The notes beneath the pieces were generated by a model. The model was not told where the DNA came from and searched no databases. It saw only the letters and a list, made by a program, of their open reading frames with translations. Below, piece after piece: positions 22,185 to 34,503 of a stretch of 64,000 bases of DNA. This DNA comes from Plasmopara viticola (lineage: Eukaryota; Oomycota; Peronosporomycetes; Peronosporales; Peronosporaceae): positions 558,001 through 622,000 of the forward strand of contig MBPM02000044.1 in the NCBI GenBank assembly GCA_001695595.3. Reading direction: 5' to 3'. Within the stretch, counting starts at the first letter, position 1; every line of letters starts with the position of its first letter. Both the position numbers and the translations under genes were made by a program.

Positions 22185-23155
22185 ATGGACGCCTCCACCA
22201 CCAGCCGCATTAACAAGTTCGATGGAACGAACTTTAACATGTGGAACTTTAAAATGCAGATGGTGCTGGAGGAGTGTGACTTGTGGGAAGTGGTGAGCGG
22301 GGAGATCAAGCTGGAACATCAAAATACTGCGCTTGACTAGAACACGTTCAGGCGCAAGTCGAGGAAGGCGCTTGTGATCATCTGTCTTGCGATGGAAGAC
22401 TCGCAGTTGCTGTTGGTTCGTTCGGCAAGTGGGGCACACGATGCATGGTCGCGGCTTGAGGGACACTTCGAGAAGGAGAGTCTCGCTTATAAGCTCTCTC
22501 TTCGTCGTCGCATCTCCACGGCCAAGATGGATGAAGGGGAGGATGTGCTCTCGCACATTAACAGGGAAAAGACGCTGGCGGAGCAGCTCGACGCTGTGTG
22601 TGCTCCGGAAAACGAGGACGACCTGGTGATTACGCTTTTGGCAAGTCTCAGCGAATCGTAAGCGTTCCTTATCACGGCGCTCGAGTCAAGAGCCGACTCT
22701 TTATCGTGAGAGTTCGTCACGTCTCGGCTGCTACACGAAGACTTGAAGCGCAAAGAGCAAGATGTCGGCGTCGATGGAGCCGCGCACGGCCAAGGTGAAG
22801 CATTTGCGATGACAGACAATGGACGACGCTTGAGACGACAGGCGTCAATAAAGGCTAGCAGTACTTGTCACTATTGTGGAGAGCATGGGCATTGGATTGC
22901 CAAGTGCCCGGCTCGAATTCATGACAATGCCGAGCGACAGCGACCGCAGCGTGCTAGTGTCGCGCAGAGAAGCGATGATGACTCTATCGACTATCTTTTC
23001 TCGGTTGGAGAAGCTGTCTATTCCACCAAGCCGAGCTGTGTGTGGCTAGTTGACTCGGGGGCCACTCAACACATGACATACTCGAAAGAGTACATGAAAA
23101 ACTACGAGAGATTCGACCCAGCGGATGTGCATCTCGCGGATAATGGCGTGGTTCT
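22185..23155 (+). pseudogene. Copia gag and protease region, broken
   Basis: One frame carries a UBN2-type gag (INKFDGTNFNMWNFKMQMVL, then LRRRISTAKM) with stops at 22338-22340, 22660-22662 and near 22718. It is followed by a CCHC zinc knuckle C-HYCGEHGHWIAK-C at 22866-22908 and the aspartic protease motif WLVDSGATQHM at about 23041-23074. The frame is lost near 23155. With three stops the polyprotein cannot be made intact. Confidence 0.85.
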
Positions 23156-26100
23156 GTGGGAACGGGTGACATTGTTATGTCGATGTTTACGCCTCGCGGA
23201 ATGAAAAAGGGTGTTCTCACTTTGGTTTGGCACATTCCAAAACTTTCGCGCAATTTATTTTCCGTTGGACGCTTTACAAAGGATGTTGGTCCAGTTACGT
23301 TTAAGCACGACGGCTGCTTTGCTGAAGCAAAAGGTCTTCGCTGGAAGTTGGACGCTCGTGAAGGAAAGGGGCTGTTCAAGCTCTGCATGAAGCCAATTAT
23401 TGTGGCCAATTTGACTGGCTCGTTGGGATGCCATGAAGACACCGCGTCGTACCTCTGGCACCTTCGACTTGGTCACATTGGTCACGGTGGTCTTTCCACA
23501 ATTGTTTTAAAAGGCTGTGGAGCAGGTATTGACCTGAAGTGTTAACAAGTGGGAGCTGTGCAAAGGATGCCCTCTTGGCAAATAGACGCGAGTTAGCTTC
23601 ATGGAGTCTACACCTTATCGGGTAAAGAAAGTTCTTGAAGTCATTCACAGCGATGTGTGTAGACCAATGCAAACGGCGACATTCAGTGGCAAGCGCTGTT
23701 TTGCTACTTTTATCGACGAGAAGTCGCATTACTGTGCTGTTTACTTGTTACGAAACAAGTCCGAGGTGGCCGATAAGTTCGCTGCTTTTGTTGCGATGGC
23801 CGAAAACCAGACCAACATGCGCGTCAAATCCTTTGTCGTGATAATGGTGGCGAGTACAGTTTTGGAGCAATGGCAAAGTTTTGTGCAGAGCGTGGCATTA
23901 TACAGAAGTTTACGCCACCACACACGCCACAACTGAATGAAGTCGCAGAACGCATGAATTGTACACTTGTTAAATGTGGACGGTGCATGCTGGAGCACGC
24001 TAATCTGCCAAAAGCGTATTTGGGTGAAGCTGTTTCACTGCTGCGTTTCTTCGCAACCGATGTCCGACACGAGCCATTGATCATGATGTGTCGCCGTTTC
24101 AACTGTGGACTGGCAAGAAGCCTTTGTTGGCAAATTTAAAGGTATTTGGCTGCCATGCTTACATCTTAGTTCCAAAAGAGAAGCGATCCAAGTTTATGCT
24201 CGTTCGGCTCGGTCCCGTTTTCTTGGCTATTCGGAACATGAAAAGGCGCACAGGTTTGAAGAAAATGCTTGCGGTCGCGTTCTGATGAGTCGGGACGCAA
24301 GATTCATGGAAGAAACTTTTGACGACAAGATACCGAGTACCAAGTCATCAGAAGCTGTATTTGACGAGACCAATACAGCTGATTTTGACCGCTCGGAATA
24401 TGAAGACGCTATGCATGATGAAGACATAGAGCCTAAAAGCAAGCAGCACTCTCAAACGCAGTCTATTGTGGATTTGGATTTCGAGCCCTGTGGTGAACGA
24501 CACCAGAGAAACCAATCACTTGAAAAAGCGGCGCAAATTCCAGCAGCAAAGAGGCCAAGTCGCTGTCGATCGCTGGAGGAAATGTCTGCAATGGCCCAAG
24601 ATTTCGAAACGGCATTTGTTGTGAATATAGTGGGAGAAATGCCGACAAGCTTCAAGTCGGCAATGGAATTCAGCAACGCGGCCAAGTGGAAAGAGGTGTG
24701 TGATGCTGAAGGGGGTTCTCTTTGCAAGAACAAGACATGTGACTTGGTACCGCTGCCAAGAGGTCGTAAAGCTATCGGCTGTAGATGGGTCTTCCGGATC
24801 AAGGAAAATCAAGCTGGAGAGATCGAGCGGTTTAAGGTACGACTCGTGGCCAAAGGTTTTTCCCAGAAGTACGGTGTCGACTACGAAGAGACTTTTGCAC
24901 CAGTGGCCGAGTTTAATTCAATCAGGATTTTACAAAGTCTGTCGGCCAAGCACAATTTGACGTTGCATCAGACGGACGTCAAGACAGCCTTTCTCAACGG
25001 CACTCTGGACGAGGACATTTACATGGTGCAACCGGATGGATTTGTCAACGACGTGTACTTAAACTACGTCTGTCAGCTGAAGCGCTCCCTTTATGGTTTG
25101 AAGCAGTCACCGCGAATATGGAATCAGACAATTGACGCATTTATGATGGGGATGAAGTTCATGAAGTGTGATGCAGACCATTGCATTTATGTCTAGCGGA
25201 ATGACAATGACTTGATCCGAGTGGCGCTCTACGTTGATGACCTGGTGCTCGCAAGTAACAACGACAAGCTGCTAAATATGACTAAGAAAGCACTCAGCGA
25301 GCGATTTGAAATGACGGATCTTGGTCGACTCAAGTTTTTTTTGGGCATAGAGATTGATCAGAAACTTTGACTTGTAACGTGTCTATTCGCCAGACTAAGT
25401 TTGCGAGTGACATCTTGAAAAATTTTGGCATGGAAAACAGGAATCCCGTCAGGACACCTCAAGATCCAGGACTCAAGTTGACCGAGGCCATGTGCGAACG
25501 AGGGTGTTGCCGTGAAGAGACAATGGCAGAAGTCCCATATCGAAATGCCGCTGATTGCCTCATGTACTTGATGGTTGGGATTCGGGCGGACCTAGCAGCC
25601 TCAGTGGGAATACTCAGCCAATTTGCTTCGGACCCATGTCCAACTCACTGGCAGGCACTCAAGAGGGTCGTCGATAGGTGCAAGAAACAAAGACGCATGG
25701 CATCATGTATCAAACTCAAGATTAAGAAGGGATTCGAGGCTATTCAGATGCAGATTGGGCAGGCGATTTGAAGACCCGACGAAGCACAAGCGGCTATGCG
25801 CTCATGATGAATGGAGGTTGCGTCAGCTGGAGAAGCAAGAAACAACGGACAGTTGCACTTTCTTCAACAGAAGCAGAGTACATGGCTTTGACGGAAGCAG
25901 CTCAAGAGGCGACTAGGTTGAAAACTTTCCTGTGCGAGCTTGGTGAACAATCAAATAGTCAAGCGATCAAGATCTACGAAGACAACCAAATTTCCATCGC
26001 GCTGGCTAAGAATCCCGAATTCCACAAGCGCACCAAACACATCACAAATTCGCTATCACTTTACACGCGAAATAGTGGAAGATGGCCAAGTGGTACTCGA

Positions 26101-26223
26101 ATACTGTCCAACTCAAGATATGCTGGCCGACATCATGACGAAGTCTATTCCAGCTACACAATTCTGCAAACTTCAGAGCATGCTTGGCATTCAAGTACAA
26201 AAGGCTGTCGAGTCGAGCGGGAG
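23156..26223 (+). pseudogene. Copia integrase, reverse transcriptase and RNase H region, broken
   Basis: The domains run in order across shifting frames. The GAG-pre-integrase zinc region (WHLRLGHIGHGG) is near 23455. The integrase core has HSDVCRPM near 23644 and PHTPQLNEVAERMN near 23910. Reverse transcriptase runs from CRWVFRIKENQAGEIERFKV at about 24780 through QTDVKTAFLNG to YVDDLVLASN near 25232. RNase H has STSGYALMMNGG, then ALSSTEAEYMALTEA near 25856, and a frame-shifted tail containing MLADIMTKSIP. Stops at about 25194 and 25368 and shifts near 23545, 24100, 25770 and 26040 inactivate it. Confidence 0.88.
26216..26223 (+). other. Polypurine tract of copia element
   Basis: A short purine-rich run, AGCGGGAG, directly precedes the 3' LTR, where plus-strand priming is expected. 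Confidence 0.5.
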
Positions 26224-26521
26224 TGCTGTATAAGATGCTGGCAAAGAACCGCCTCGACCAGCGACTGCGTATCGTTAAGTACCGGTATCTGCAATCAGTT
26301 GATGACTGCTTGGAGGAGCGGGTTCAAAATGGGCAAAAGATTGACTTTGGGATGGGAAGATTATTGCGCCCGGATGAGAAGATGATGCGCCCGGATGGTG
26401 AGTCGTTCTGATTGGCTTAGATAAATCATTGGCTTAAAGGTAGCAAGTAGTTGCGAACTAGGGACCTTTAAAATATATTCACTTTGCATTTCACCAACTA
26501 GTGCACACTTGACCTTCTTCA
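26224..26521 (+). repeat. 3' LTR of copia element
   Basis: A 298-bp repeat that starts TGCTGTATAAGATGCTGG and ends GACCTTCTTCA. It is longer than the 5' LTR because of an imperfect tandem duplication of about 21 bp (the GCGCCCGGATG block occurs twice, near 26366-26400). The target duplication ATCAT follows. Confidence 0.93.
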
Positions 26522-26526
26522 ATCAT

Positions 26527-28460
26527 GACCAGTATCTCCTCTCAAACACAAGGCATGAGACTTTCAGTTTTTTTTTTTTCGAAACACCTGAGATTCGATG
26601 ATTGGCTACAGCCTTTTGGCAAAGAAGCCTCCGTCATCTTTTATCGAAGATGTTACAACTGTAGATGATCGAGTTAAGCTGGCTTCTGCAAATAGAAGTG
26701 CAACAGAAATGGTAAATCTTGCTGCACGAAAGACTTTCTATTGAAATTAAAAGCGTATTGCCTGTAAAGGTATTTAAAAGGACATCGGAACAAGTATGTC
26801 CCTGCCTAAATCCCAAAATTAAACTTACCGAATATACTGTATCAAAGGTTGGACCGCAATAAGATGAACGATGTATAAAACAAATGGTTTTCTCAAAAAG
26901 CAGTTAAATGAACACTTTGGTCACCATTGGACCAAGAATAGTAAGCGGTCGCTCCGGAAGATCTTAGATCTTCCTGCGCATCCCTTTGTGCAAAATGTGG
27001 TGTGACCTGTCACATCTGATATCACTTGTGGTCAATTCTACGCCTACATGGTAGGTTGACCCCCTGAAATCCTGTAGATCCTTTGAATGGGTGATACGGC
27101 TTCGCGCATCTGTCGTTCGAGCAGTTTGTGCTGCTTGCACGACTTACTGGCTTCTACGAACATATGATTTGCAGCCCTTCCTGCTACCAAGTAGCTGAAA
27201 CGCGTAAGAGTGCTCTAAGAATACTAGTGAAATCTATATTTAAGGGCTCAGGCAGTACAAAATATCTTTCCGGCTTGAGCGCTCGATATGGGGTGCAAGC
27301 CAGTTGAGGGACATACGAAATGAACTAAAACCAGAATCTTTTTTACACGAAGGAGACAGAGATGGTAACTTTATGATAACGAATCATTTGGAGCGCGTAA
27401 AGATTACACTCTCATACCTGGAGGGTCTGACCAGCAACTAAGCTTTCAGCTATGCACTCACCGAGAAAGCTTTGCGCGTTCTTGCCTACAAACAAGTTAT
27501 AATAGATACGTTTTTGGGTCGCACAAATTGACGGCTCTCATTATCTTGAAGTCAATTCCCGAACAAGCCACAATAACTAAGCTCATACATAGGGTTAAAA
27601 CAGTCGGGTTTTATCGCACATGAAAGGGCTCATTATTCTATTAGGGAGAGGAACTAGCAAGTTGCCCTTTACAGAAGATCAATTTCTCGACATTATCAAG
27701 CCCACGCATAGACCATTATAACAGAGTGTACAATTTGACTTGGTGTGTCAGTCGTTTCGAACAAATGGCCTCAAACTAATCAGAAGGTTACAAAATGTAC
27801 CGACCGTGGCTCAATTCCATTAAAAACTGGTAACGCCAGCAGAGTTCCACGAACATTCAGATTGTACATCCGATATTAATGATGCTGGTCAATCGTAGTA
27901 ATTCAGGGTTTTGCGTTTCAGCTGCTCTCACGCGTTAATGCACAGCTTTTCACAACAATAACAAGGGGCCCAATGTAATTTGTACGAACTTGGCCGTATC
28001 TTCGACAAACTTTATTTCTTAACATGACGGTTTGCCATTTAAATTACGAAAATTGTCTTGACACCTCTGTGATGCATCGGTACTGTTTCTGCCAAGTGCT
28101 GCTTGCTCGTGACGATGCATTTAATAGACTCGATGACGAGCTTTAAGGCCTTATCTCGCACTTAATGACAAGCAGCTGTAGTGAAGTGAGCCAAGGGGCT
28201 GCCCAATAGCCAAATATTACTACCGAAATAAGAGTATAATATAGTAAATTACCTCTTAATACCATGTTGCTGTCTCAAAAGTCATACTATCCAGTGCGCG
28301 GCAGAGACTCTGGAGGCCTAATCTGCCCTATGCGCAATTGTACGCTCAGCTCCCGTCTTCTCTGCCTCAATGTAGCTACCAATTTCAACCGCACCCTCCA
28401 GACGTAGAGAAAACGCCTCCAAGTCACGAGGTTCTGGCGTTTCCAAAAGAAACTACCGCG
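26527..28460. other. Gene-poor stretch upstream of the pseudokinase-TPR gene
   Basis: No ORF I can support. It contains dispersed repeat copy B, and its last few hundred bases should hold the promoter and 5' UTR of the gene starting at 28461. Confidence 0.5.
26948..27265 (+). repeat. Old dispersed repeat, copy B
   Basis: Diverged match to copy A at 19170-19445, in the same orientation. Its first block contains the near-perfect palindrome GGAAGATCTTAGATCTTCC at about 26956-26974. The end block AAGGGCTCAGGCAGTACA lies near 27243. Confidence 0.45.
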
Positions 28461-31400
28461 ATGGACGACAAGGCCATGGCGTCGCTACTGTTAGATCGCG
28501 CCGCTTCTACTGCCGTGTTGGTCCACTCCGCGGCTATTACTTTGCCATTTTCGCTTGACTCCATGGACCAAGCGGCCGTTCAGGCACTACCGAACGCTCA
28601 CAAGGTACTCGCTCGTTTGCGCACGATCTATGGGCTCTGCCAGCAAGTCCAAGACCGGCCACGAGCCTGTCTCCACGCTCATGCGAGGTTGCATCAAGCC
28701 TTTGTGAGGATTGCAGGCGTCACCAAGCACGACTCGCTCCCCAAGACCTTTCACCTGTCACACTTTTTTGCGCTCCTTCATCAGTTGAAAGCAGTCCTGG
28801 ATCAACATTTAAAACTCTCGAATCTCGTAGCCAAAATGGTAGCGAGTCGACGGCTTTTGTCCGGCTTGGCGAGAGTACACCGTGAGCTGAATGTGCTACT
28901 TGTAGACAACGTTTTAGTGGGGGCGACGAGTCCCTTACTCATGTGGAAGCAGCAGTTCGCGGCCGATCGCGTGCAGGACGAAAAGTCGCTGCACGATACA
29001 CTGATGGGGTTGTTGTCGACCCCAACATTTGTCAATCAAGAGTTTTCTGATGAACGGCGTCAAGCTCTGGTGTTGCTGGAGCTAGTCGCAGAGTTTGCCA
29101 CCACTGAGCCACCCAGAGGGCATTCGTCCCAACTTTTGGAAACTTTGAAAATGACCCATCGACGGATCTCCAATTTGTGTGATTTACACCTTCGGCGAGT
29201 ACCTAGGTGGTACCTTCCACGGTGTGACGTGGATTTCTCTCTTTTGGATCACATTATTGGCCATTCCCGTGGGTCCTTTGGATCGACACTGCATCGTGGG
29301 GAGGCCTACCGATACCATTACAAGAAAGACGGAATTTTGGCTAGCAGTGCCACGTCCACCGTCGCAGTCAAATGCTTTTGGGCACTCCCTGATGTCCAGC
29401 ATCACATTGTCGAGCACCTTTTTACACGAAGTGGAGTGGCCAAGTGGACGCGAGTTCGACACCCGAATGTGGTGACGATGCGAGGCGCTTCACACGCTGC
29501 AAATCCACCATATCTAGTACGGGACTTTACAACTTATGGTGGCCTGACGTCGTATCTTGCAGCATTGGAGACACGAGCCCGCGAATGTGCTGGAGCAAAA
29601 GACACGGGGAAGATGGAAACGTTGACGTGGCAACTCCTCTATGGTGCCAGTCGTGGACTCGTACATCTTCACGAAGAGCACAAGATTGTGCATGGTGGAC
29701 TACGTTGCAACAACATTCTTGTTGACAAGAGAGGTCGAGCTGTCATTGCTGACTTTGGACTCTACACGTTGGCATGCGATGCGCGGGATTCGGGATTAAC
29801 GAAATTCTTTCAACATGATGTTTTCGATGCAGAATGTGAGGAATTGATCCGATGGCAAGCTCCCGAATGTTTACGAGAGCATGTGGCGTATCGAGAGTCG
29901 CTGCCATCGCTCTCGAAGTTTGACGCGGAAATAGATGGAAGCGCTGCAAGTGCTTCTGCCACTTCGTTTGCCACCGATGTTTATGCCTTTGGCATGTGCA
30001 TTTTGGAGGCACTGACGCGGTTAGCTCCATGGTCAGGCTTGGATATTGCAAAGATTCGGACACTGAAAGGGAATCTCTGCCTCCTTCCCCCTCGACCAAC
30101 GCATATTTCTGCTCAGGCGTGGACGTTGATTGAAAGCATGTGTGCCGCCGATCCCAAGCAGCGAATCACCATGAGCGAGGCTTCACAAGAGCTCAAGCGA
30201 CTTGGCTACGGAAATCGAGTCTTAAATCAATTGCAGGACAACAGCTCAAATGACTTGGAGGTTTGTGCAGCTGTAAAAGTGGATCGACTTTCCGACGTAA
30301 TAGAGAAAGTATCTCACGAACTACATCACCTTCGCGGCGAGAGCCGATCGCGCGGTAGTAGTAAAGGGGAGTTGGAGATAGATGCCGCTGTAAATCTGGT
30401 GCAAGTCACCACGTCGTTTGATGAAATATCACAAGAGCTTAATGACATTTTGGGTCATTTTTGTAGCGGAAGTGGAGATGACATGGAAGAGCTCAAGGAA
30501 CGGACTTCCCAGCAGCTCGTTCGTGTGTCAAGTCTACTTCATATTGCGTGTCAAAAGCTTGAGCAATTGGGTACAGGGGATCAACGAAGATGCGACTCGC
30601 GCCAAAGCAGCACCTCTAAGGTGATAACTTTAGCACAAGAAGCTCTGGCCAAGTTGTCTTTGATGTCTAGTGATGGGTCAAGTGGTCTCTCAGAGCAAGC
30701 AAGCACAGAATCACAGTCGGCTACAGCAGGATCGCCTACTGCCAAGCTTCTTGTCGGTATACCTTGTGTTCGAGCTGAGACAGTCAAAGAGCTGATGACT
30801 ACAGAAGAAATGTCAGCCTGCAGTGATGCACCCACGATTGAGCAGACTAGTCGACGGGTAAAGACAGCTGTGTCGACTTTGAGTGACCATCGCTTGGATT
30901 TAAGCGATGAATGGAAAATTGATGCAGTGGGTGATGAGAAATTTAGCAACATTTGGGGTGTGTCACCAGAAAAAACAAAAGAGTGTCATTCTTACGATGT
31001 CGAGCGCTCTTTGCCTAGTACACTCATTGAAAGTGATGAAAGAAGTGAGAGTGATGACGAACCAAAGCGGAAAGAGCGCACGAATGATAGTGGTGAAGTT
31101 TCATCTGCTGAAGTTAACAGCAATCGCTCTATGGATGGACAACCTGAGCAAGAGATGGACAACGACTTTGGAAGTTTGAAAACAGACGATGACAGTGAGG
31201 ACAGTATAGCTTTGTTGGGCAGTGACGGGGCAAACGTTGACAGTGAGACACCATGTGAAACCACTTTACATGAAGAAGCTTTGTTGATTGTTCCTGCCGA
31301 ATTTCAGACCGCTTTAAGCTATGACGAAGCGACCGACCCAGCGTCTCCACATTACCCTGTCATCGTTCTCCTTGAGCGTCTTCGGTCCAAGGAATCGGAT

Positions 31401-33094
31401 GAAGCTAGCTTTGTTGAAGCGTTGGTTGCTATAAAGGATGACCTTGAGCTCACGACCGCGACGATTGTCGTAGAGCGTGAGGGTCTACTGACGCTGATGG
31501 AGCTAGTGTGGAGAAATTACTCTGAAGATTGCACGATGCGCGCTTTAGAGCTTTTGAAAGTCATTGCTGGTCTTAGTCTTGAATTCGTGACCATACTCGT
31601 TCAGTCGAAAGTCGTCAAGATTCTTCTTGCTGTGGTCAAACACCGGACTTCTCCCCAGCAGGTGAACTTTGCTGCATCGTTTATTCTTGAATTAATCAAC
31701 GAGAATGATGAGGCAAAGAGGCAGCTGTGGACATGTCGAGGGGCTAGCGTGATGGAGACTAGTGCCGTAATTGATCGACGACTGGTGCAGGAAGTAAAGG
31801 GTTTAATGGCCAAATTTAAGCGAAGCGAAGGATACAAGTGTCTGGAGAATAGCGAGTTCCACCTTGCAATCGATAAATTTACAGAAGCGATCGCATTGGA
31901 CCGCAAACGCGCAGGATACTACGCAGACCGGAGGTATGTGTACAATTGGGTTGATAGGCTGCTTGATACGTCAAGAATGGAAGGAAGCTGATGTTGTTTT
32001 TCTTGCAAATTTACAGTTTGGCGTACATGGAAGTATTAATGTTTAAAAAGGCAGCAGACGACGCCTACCGCTGCATACGCTACAATCCGTATGATGTTAC
32101 GGGATACTTACGTCATGGATTGGCACTGAAGGCGATGGGCAAGTACAAGGAAGCGATTGTGTCGCTGCAAAAGGGAGCGGAGGTTGATCCCAATTTTTCC
32201 AAGATTTGTGACGTTTTAGTTGAGACCGAAAAACTTTTAAATGCTGGTCCTAAAGGTGAAGGAAATACGACGGTGCTTCGCCACATGACGGCTACCGAGT
32301 CTGCAAAGCTCAAGAAGAAAGATGGCGATGATGCACTTCGGAAGAAAGATTTCGCATTAGCGATTCAAATTTACACTGAAGCACTTGAGCTCAACCCAAA
32401 GAATGACTGTATCTACCTTCATCGAAGTATCGCTTACGCGGCCTGTGGGGAACATGTTAAGGCGATAGATGATGCATCAAAGTGTATTCGGATCAACTAC
32501 CGGCAGGTAGAGGGCTACTACCGTCTAGCGTTGGCGTTGCACGCTGCTGGACAGCACGACCAGGCGCTAGGTGCTTTGTATCGTGGACATGAAGTGGATT
32601 CCCGACACATTGGCATTACTCGTTTCATTAGCCAACTTGAAAGTGAAGAAGCAAAGGCGGCAGAATTGCCCCTTGCTGAGTGGTTTAAAGTGAAAGGATA
32701 TCGAGCATTCCAGCTTCGTTCGTATGAAGAGGCCATCAAGTTCTACACCAAGGCGATCGACGCATCCCCATCCGATGACGACGAAATCGTGATGCACTGT
32801 TACTTGTACCGGTCGCGAGCATACCAGACACGAGGCGAGTTTACTGCTGTGATCGCTGACTGCACGTACGTGCTGGACCGTCGTCCTCGGAATGTGTTTG
32901 CTCGGCTTCGACGAGCCGACGCGTATGAGCACCAGCGCGACTTTCATATGGCGCTGCAAGACATTCGGGAGTTGGTGGCGCTCAATCCGGATTACAAAGA
33001 TGCTCATGCACGCCTTTGCTCTCTCGAACACCGTTGCAGACTATTGCCTGGTTATTCAGAGCACAATGTTGCTGTGACAACAAGGACGAGTTAA
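28461..33094 (+). CDS. Pseudokinase with C-terminal TPR repeats
   Basis: Predicted exons 28461-31933 and 32017-33094, with an 83-bp GT..AG intron, give 1,516 residues; the frame is open upstream but the first in-frame ATG is at 28461. Residues 1-250 are helical and unrecognised. A kinase-like domain spans about 262-590: glycine-rich loop near 266, VAVK with Lys at 304, HGGLRCNN at 411-418 in place of HRDLKxxN, DFG at 431-433, APE at 467-469 and DVYAFG at 506-511. Loss of the HRD aspartate suggests a catalytically weak or dead kinase. A long acidic Ser-rich linker follows, then an armadillo-like helical segment, then TPR repeats from about residue 1120 to the end (YADR/SLAYMEV is split by the intron, then YLHRSIAYAACGEHVKAIDD, YLYRSRAYQTRGEF). 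It probably acts as a scaffold or regulator. Confidence 0.82.
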
Positions 33095-33183
33095 GCGTAA
33101 TGAAAACATTAATTACCACGTACTTGATCATTTGTAAATTAAACGCGATAAAAGATAGAAGATTAGGAGCCTGACTGGCAAGT

Positions 33184-33495
33184 AAAGTAATGTAAGTATT
33201 ACTTTATCGCGTTGCCTAGGCTCAGTCTGGCTAGTCCACGGCATAGAGTGGTGTCCGCATCCGTTGGGTCTCGTTCGGCGGGCAGTGCAGCCAGCACCGA
33301 GGTCGTGAAGGTCTTCCATTATTCTGCTTCGCTCTGCCTTGGTAAGAGCCCAGGTGGCGCCCGGTGCTGGAGACCGTCGCGTCGAGGGTGAGACTCGTTA
33401 GAGACCTGCAGATGCCCGAGAGCACCTGCCCGAAGCGCGCGAGCATTTAGCCCCCGCGCTTGGAAGGAGGGCATCATCCCAATCTTGTCCAAGAG
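33184..33495 (-). mobile_element. SINE-like retroposon, copy 2
   Basis: Reverse-orientation copy of the element at 1572-1893, about 312 bp, with near-identical body. It is flanked by a 12-bp target duplication with one mismatch: TGACTGGCAAGT at 33172-33183 and TGACTGACAAGT at 33496-33507. The body ends with GCAACGCGATAA as in copy 1, but the tail then differs (AAAGTAATACTTACATTAC instead of AATAC repeats). It begins about 90 bp after the stop codon of the pseudokinase-TPR gene and may lie in its 3' UTR. Confidence 0.75.
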
Positions 33496-33735
33496 TGACT
33501 GACAAGTCTTGCTGATAAATACACTTACGAGCCTGGTCAAATACACTTATTATTCGTACTCCTGATCCCCTTTTAAGCTATGCACTCCAGCCTTGCGATC
33601 AATGGAAAAGTCGCCTTAGCACGGGAATTTAACGATCATTGTTATTGATCTTACCTTGAGTCTGGGCTTGCATCATATCACACCGTTCTGGCAAAACTTT
33701 TGACGCGCAAATTCTTCAAATGCGAAAGCAGGTCA

Positions 33736-33930
33736 GTCCTTTCCATCGCTCTAGACTTGCACAGATGCAATAAAGCCACAACGAAGTGTATAATCATTCT
33801 GTTGGACCGCTGAGACGTTGTACGGCCACAGATACGTCCTTTCTATCGCTGTACACATGCACAGATGCAAGAGAGCCACGACGAAGTGTATAATCATTCT
33901 GTTGGAGAGCTGAGACGTTGTACGGCTACC
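33736..33930 (+). repeat. Two tandem 100-bp units
   Basis: Unit 1 (33736-33835) and unit 2 (33836-33930) have a period of exactly 100 bp. Both start GTCCTTTC and share ACGAAGTGTATAATCATTCT and GCTGAGACGTTGTACGGC. About 85-90% of bases match by eye. Confidence 0.8.
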
Positions 33931-34503
33931 ATACTTCCGTGTGTAATTGATGTTATTAGGTTATGAACTGTAATCGCGCTCAGGAAGAGAATTCTGATGC
34001 TTGTATATACTTGATCTCGATTTCGCCTTGCATCGCTTTAAAGAGTAGTTGCAACAACAATGTCTACTTGAAATACGTGTAATTGTACTTCTAGTCTAAA
34101 CTAGATGAGCTAAAAGATAACTAAGCTACCTTCTGAAGGGTAATTGAGATGTGCATGGAGTGCAAAGTCTTCGAAAGTCTGAATTTATGCGAAAAGCGTT
34201 AAACTTTTAAATTGAGGGACAAAAAACAAAGAAGTGGCGTTCTGCGTGGTAGAAAGCCGTTAATACTGACCGCTTTACGTGTTTCCACTATTTACGTAAA
34301 AAGTATTCTTCTCTCAAACAAACACAGTGACTTCCTGGCGACAATCTGAATCGATTGGATATGACGAAGACGAATTTTCCTTAGGTCTAAACACTGTGTT
34401 TCGGCAGAAAAAGTCGGGACAGATTTGTGGTGACTCAAAAGAGCAGAAGACGATAGCTTAGTGCGACCGCCGGTCTCGAGAGACGACAAGCATGCATCGC
34501 CAA

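Larger units (their letters stand above)
21854..26521 (+). mobile_element. Ty1/copia LTR retrotransposon, full-length but mutated
   Basis: A 4,668-bp element has direct LTRs at 21854-22129 and 26224-26521, each starting TG and ending CA, and a perfect 5-bp target duplication ATCAT at 21849-21853 and 26522-26526. The domain order is gag with zinc knuckle, protease, integrase, reverse transcriptase, RNase H, which defines the copia superfamily. Several stops and frameshifts break the reading frame, so it is probably non-autonomous. The LTRs match at roughly nine bases in ten by eye, so the insertion is not recent. Confidence 0.95.

Noticed and set aside
22487..24812. Long minus-strand ORFs in the copia element
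   Set aside because: Antisense of gag/pol; all domains are on the plus strand.
33128..33546. Minus-strand ORFs in the second SINE copy and a similar one at 1590-1964
   Set aside because: Matching peptides arise only because the same non-coding element is present twice.
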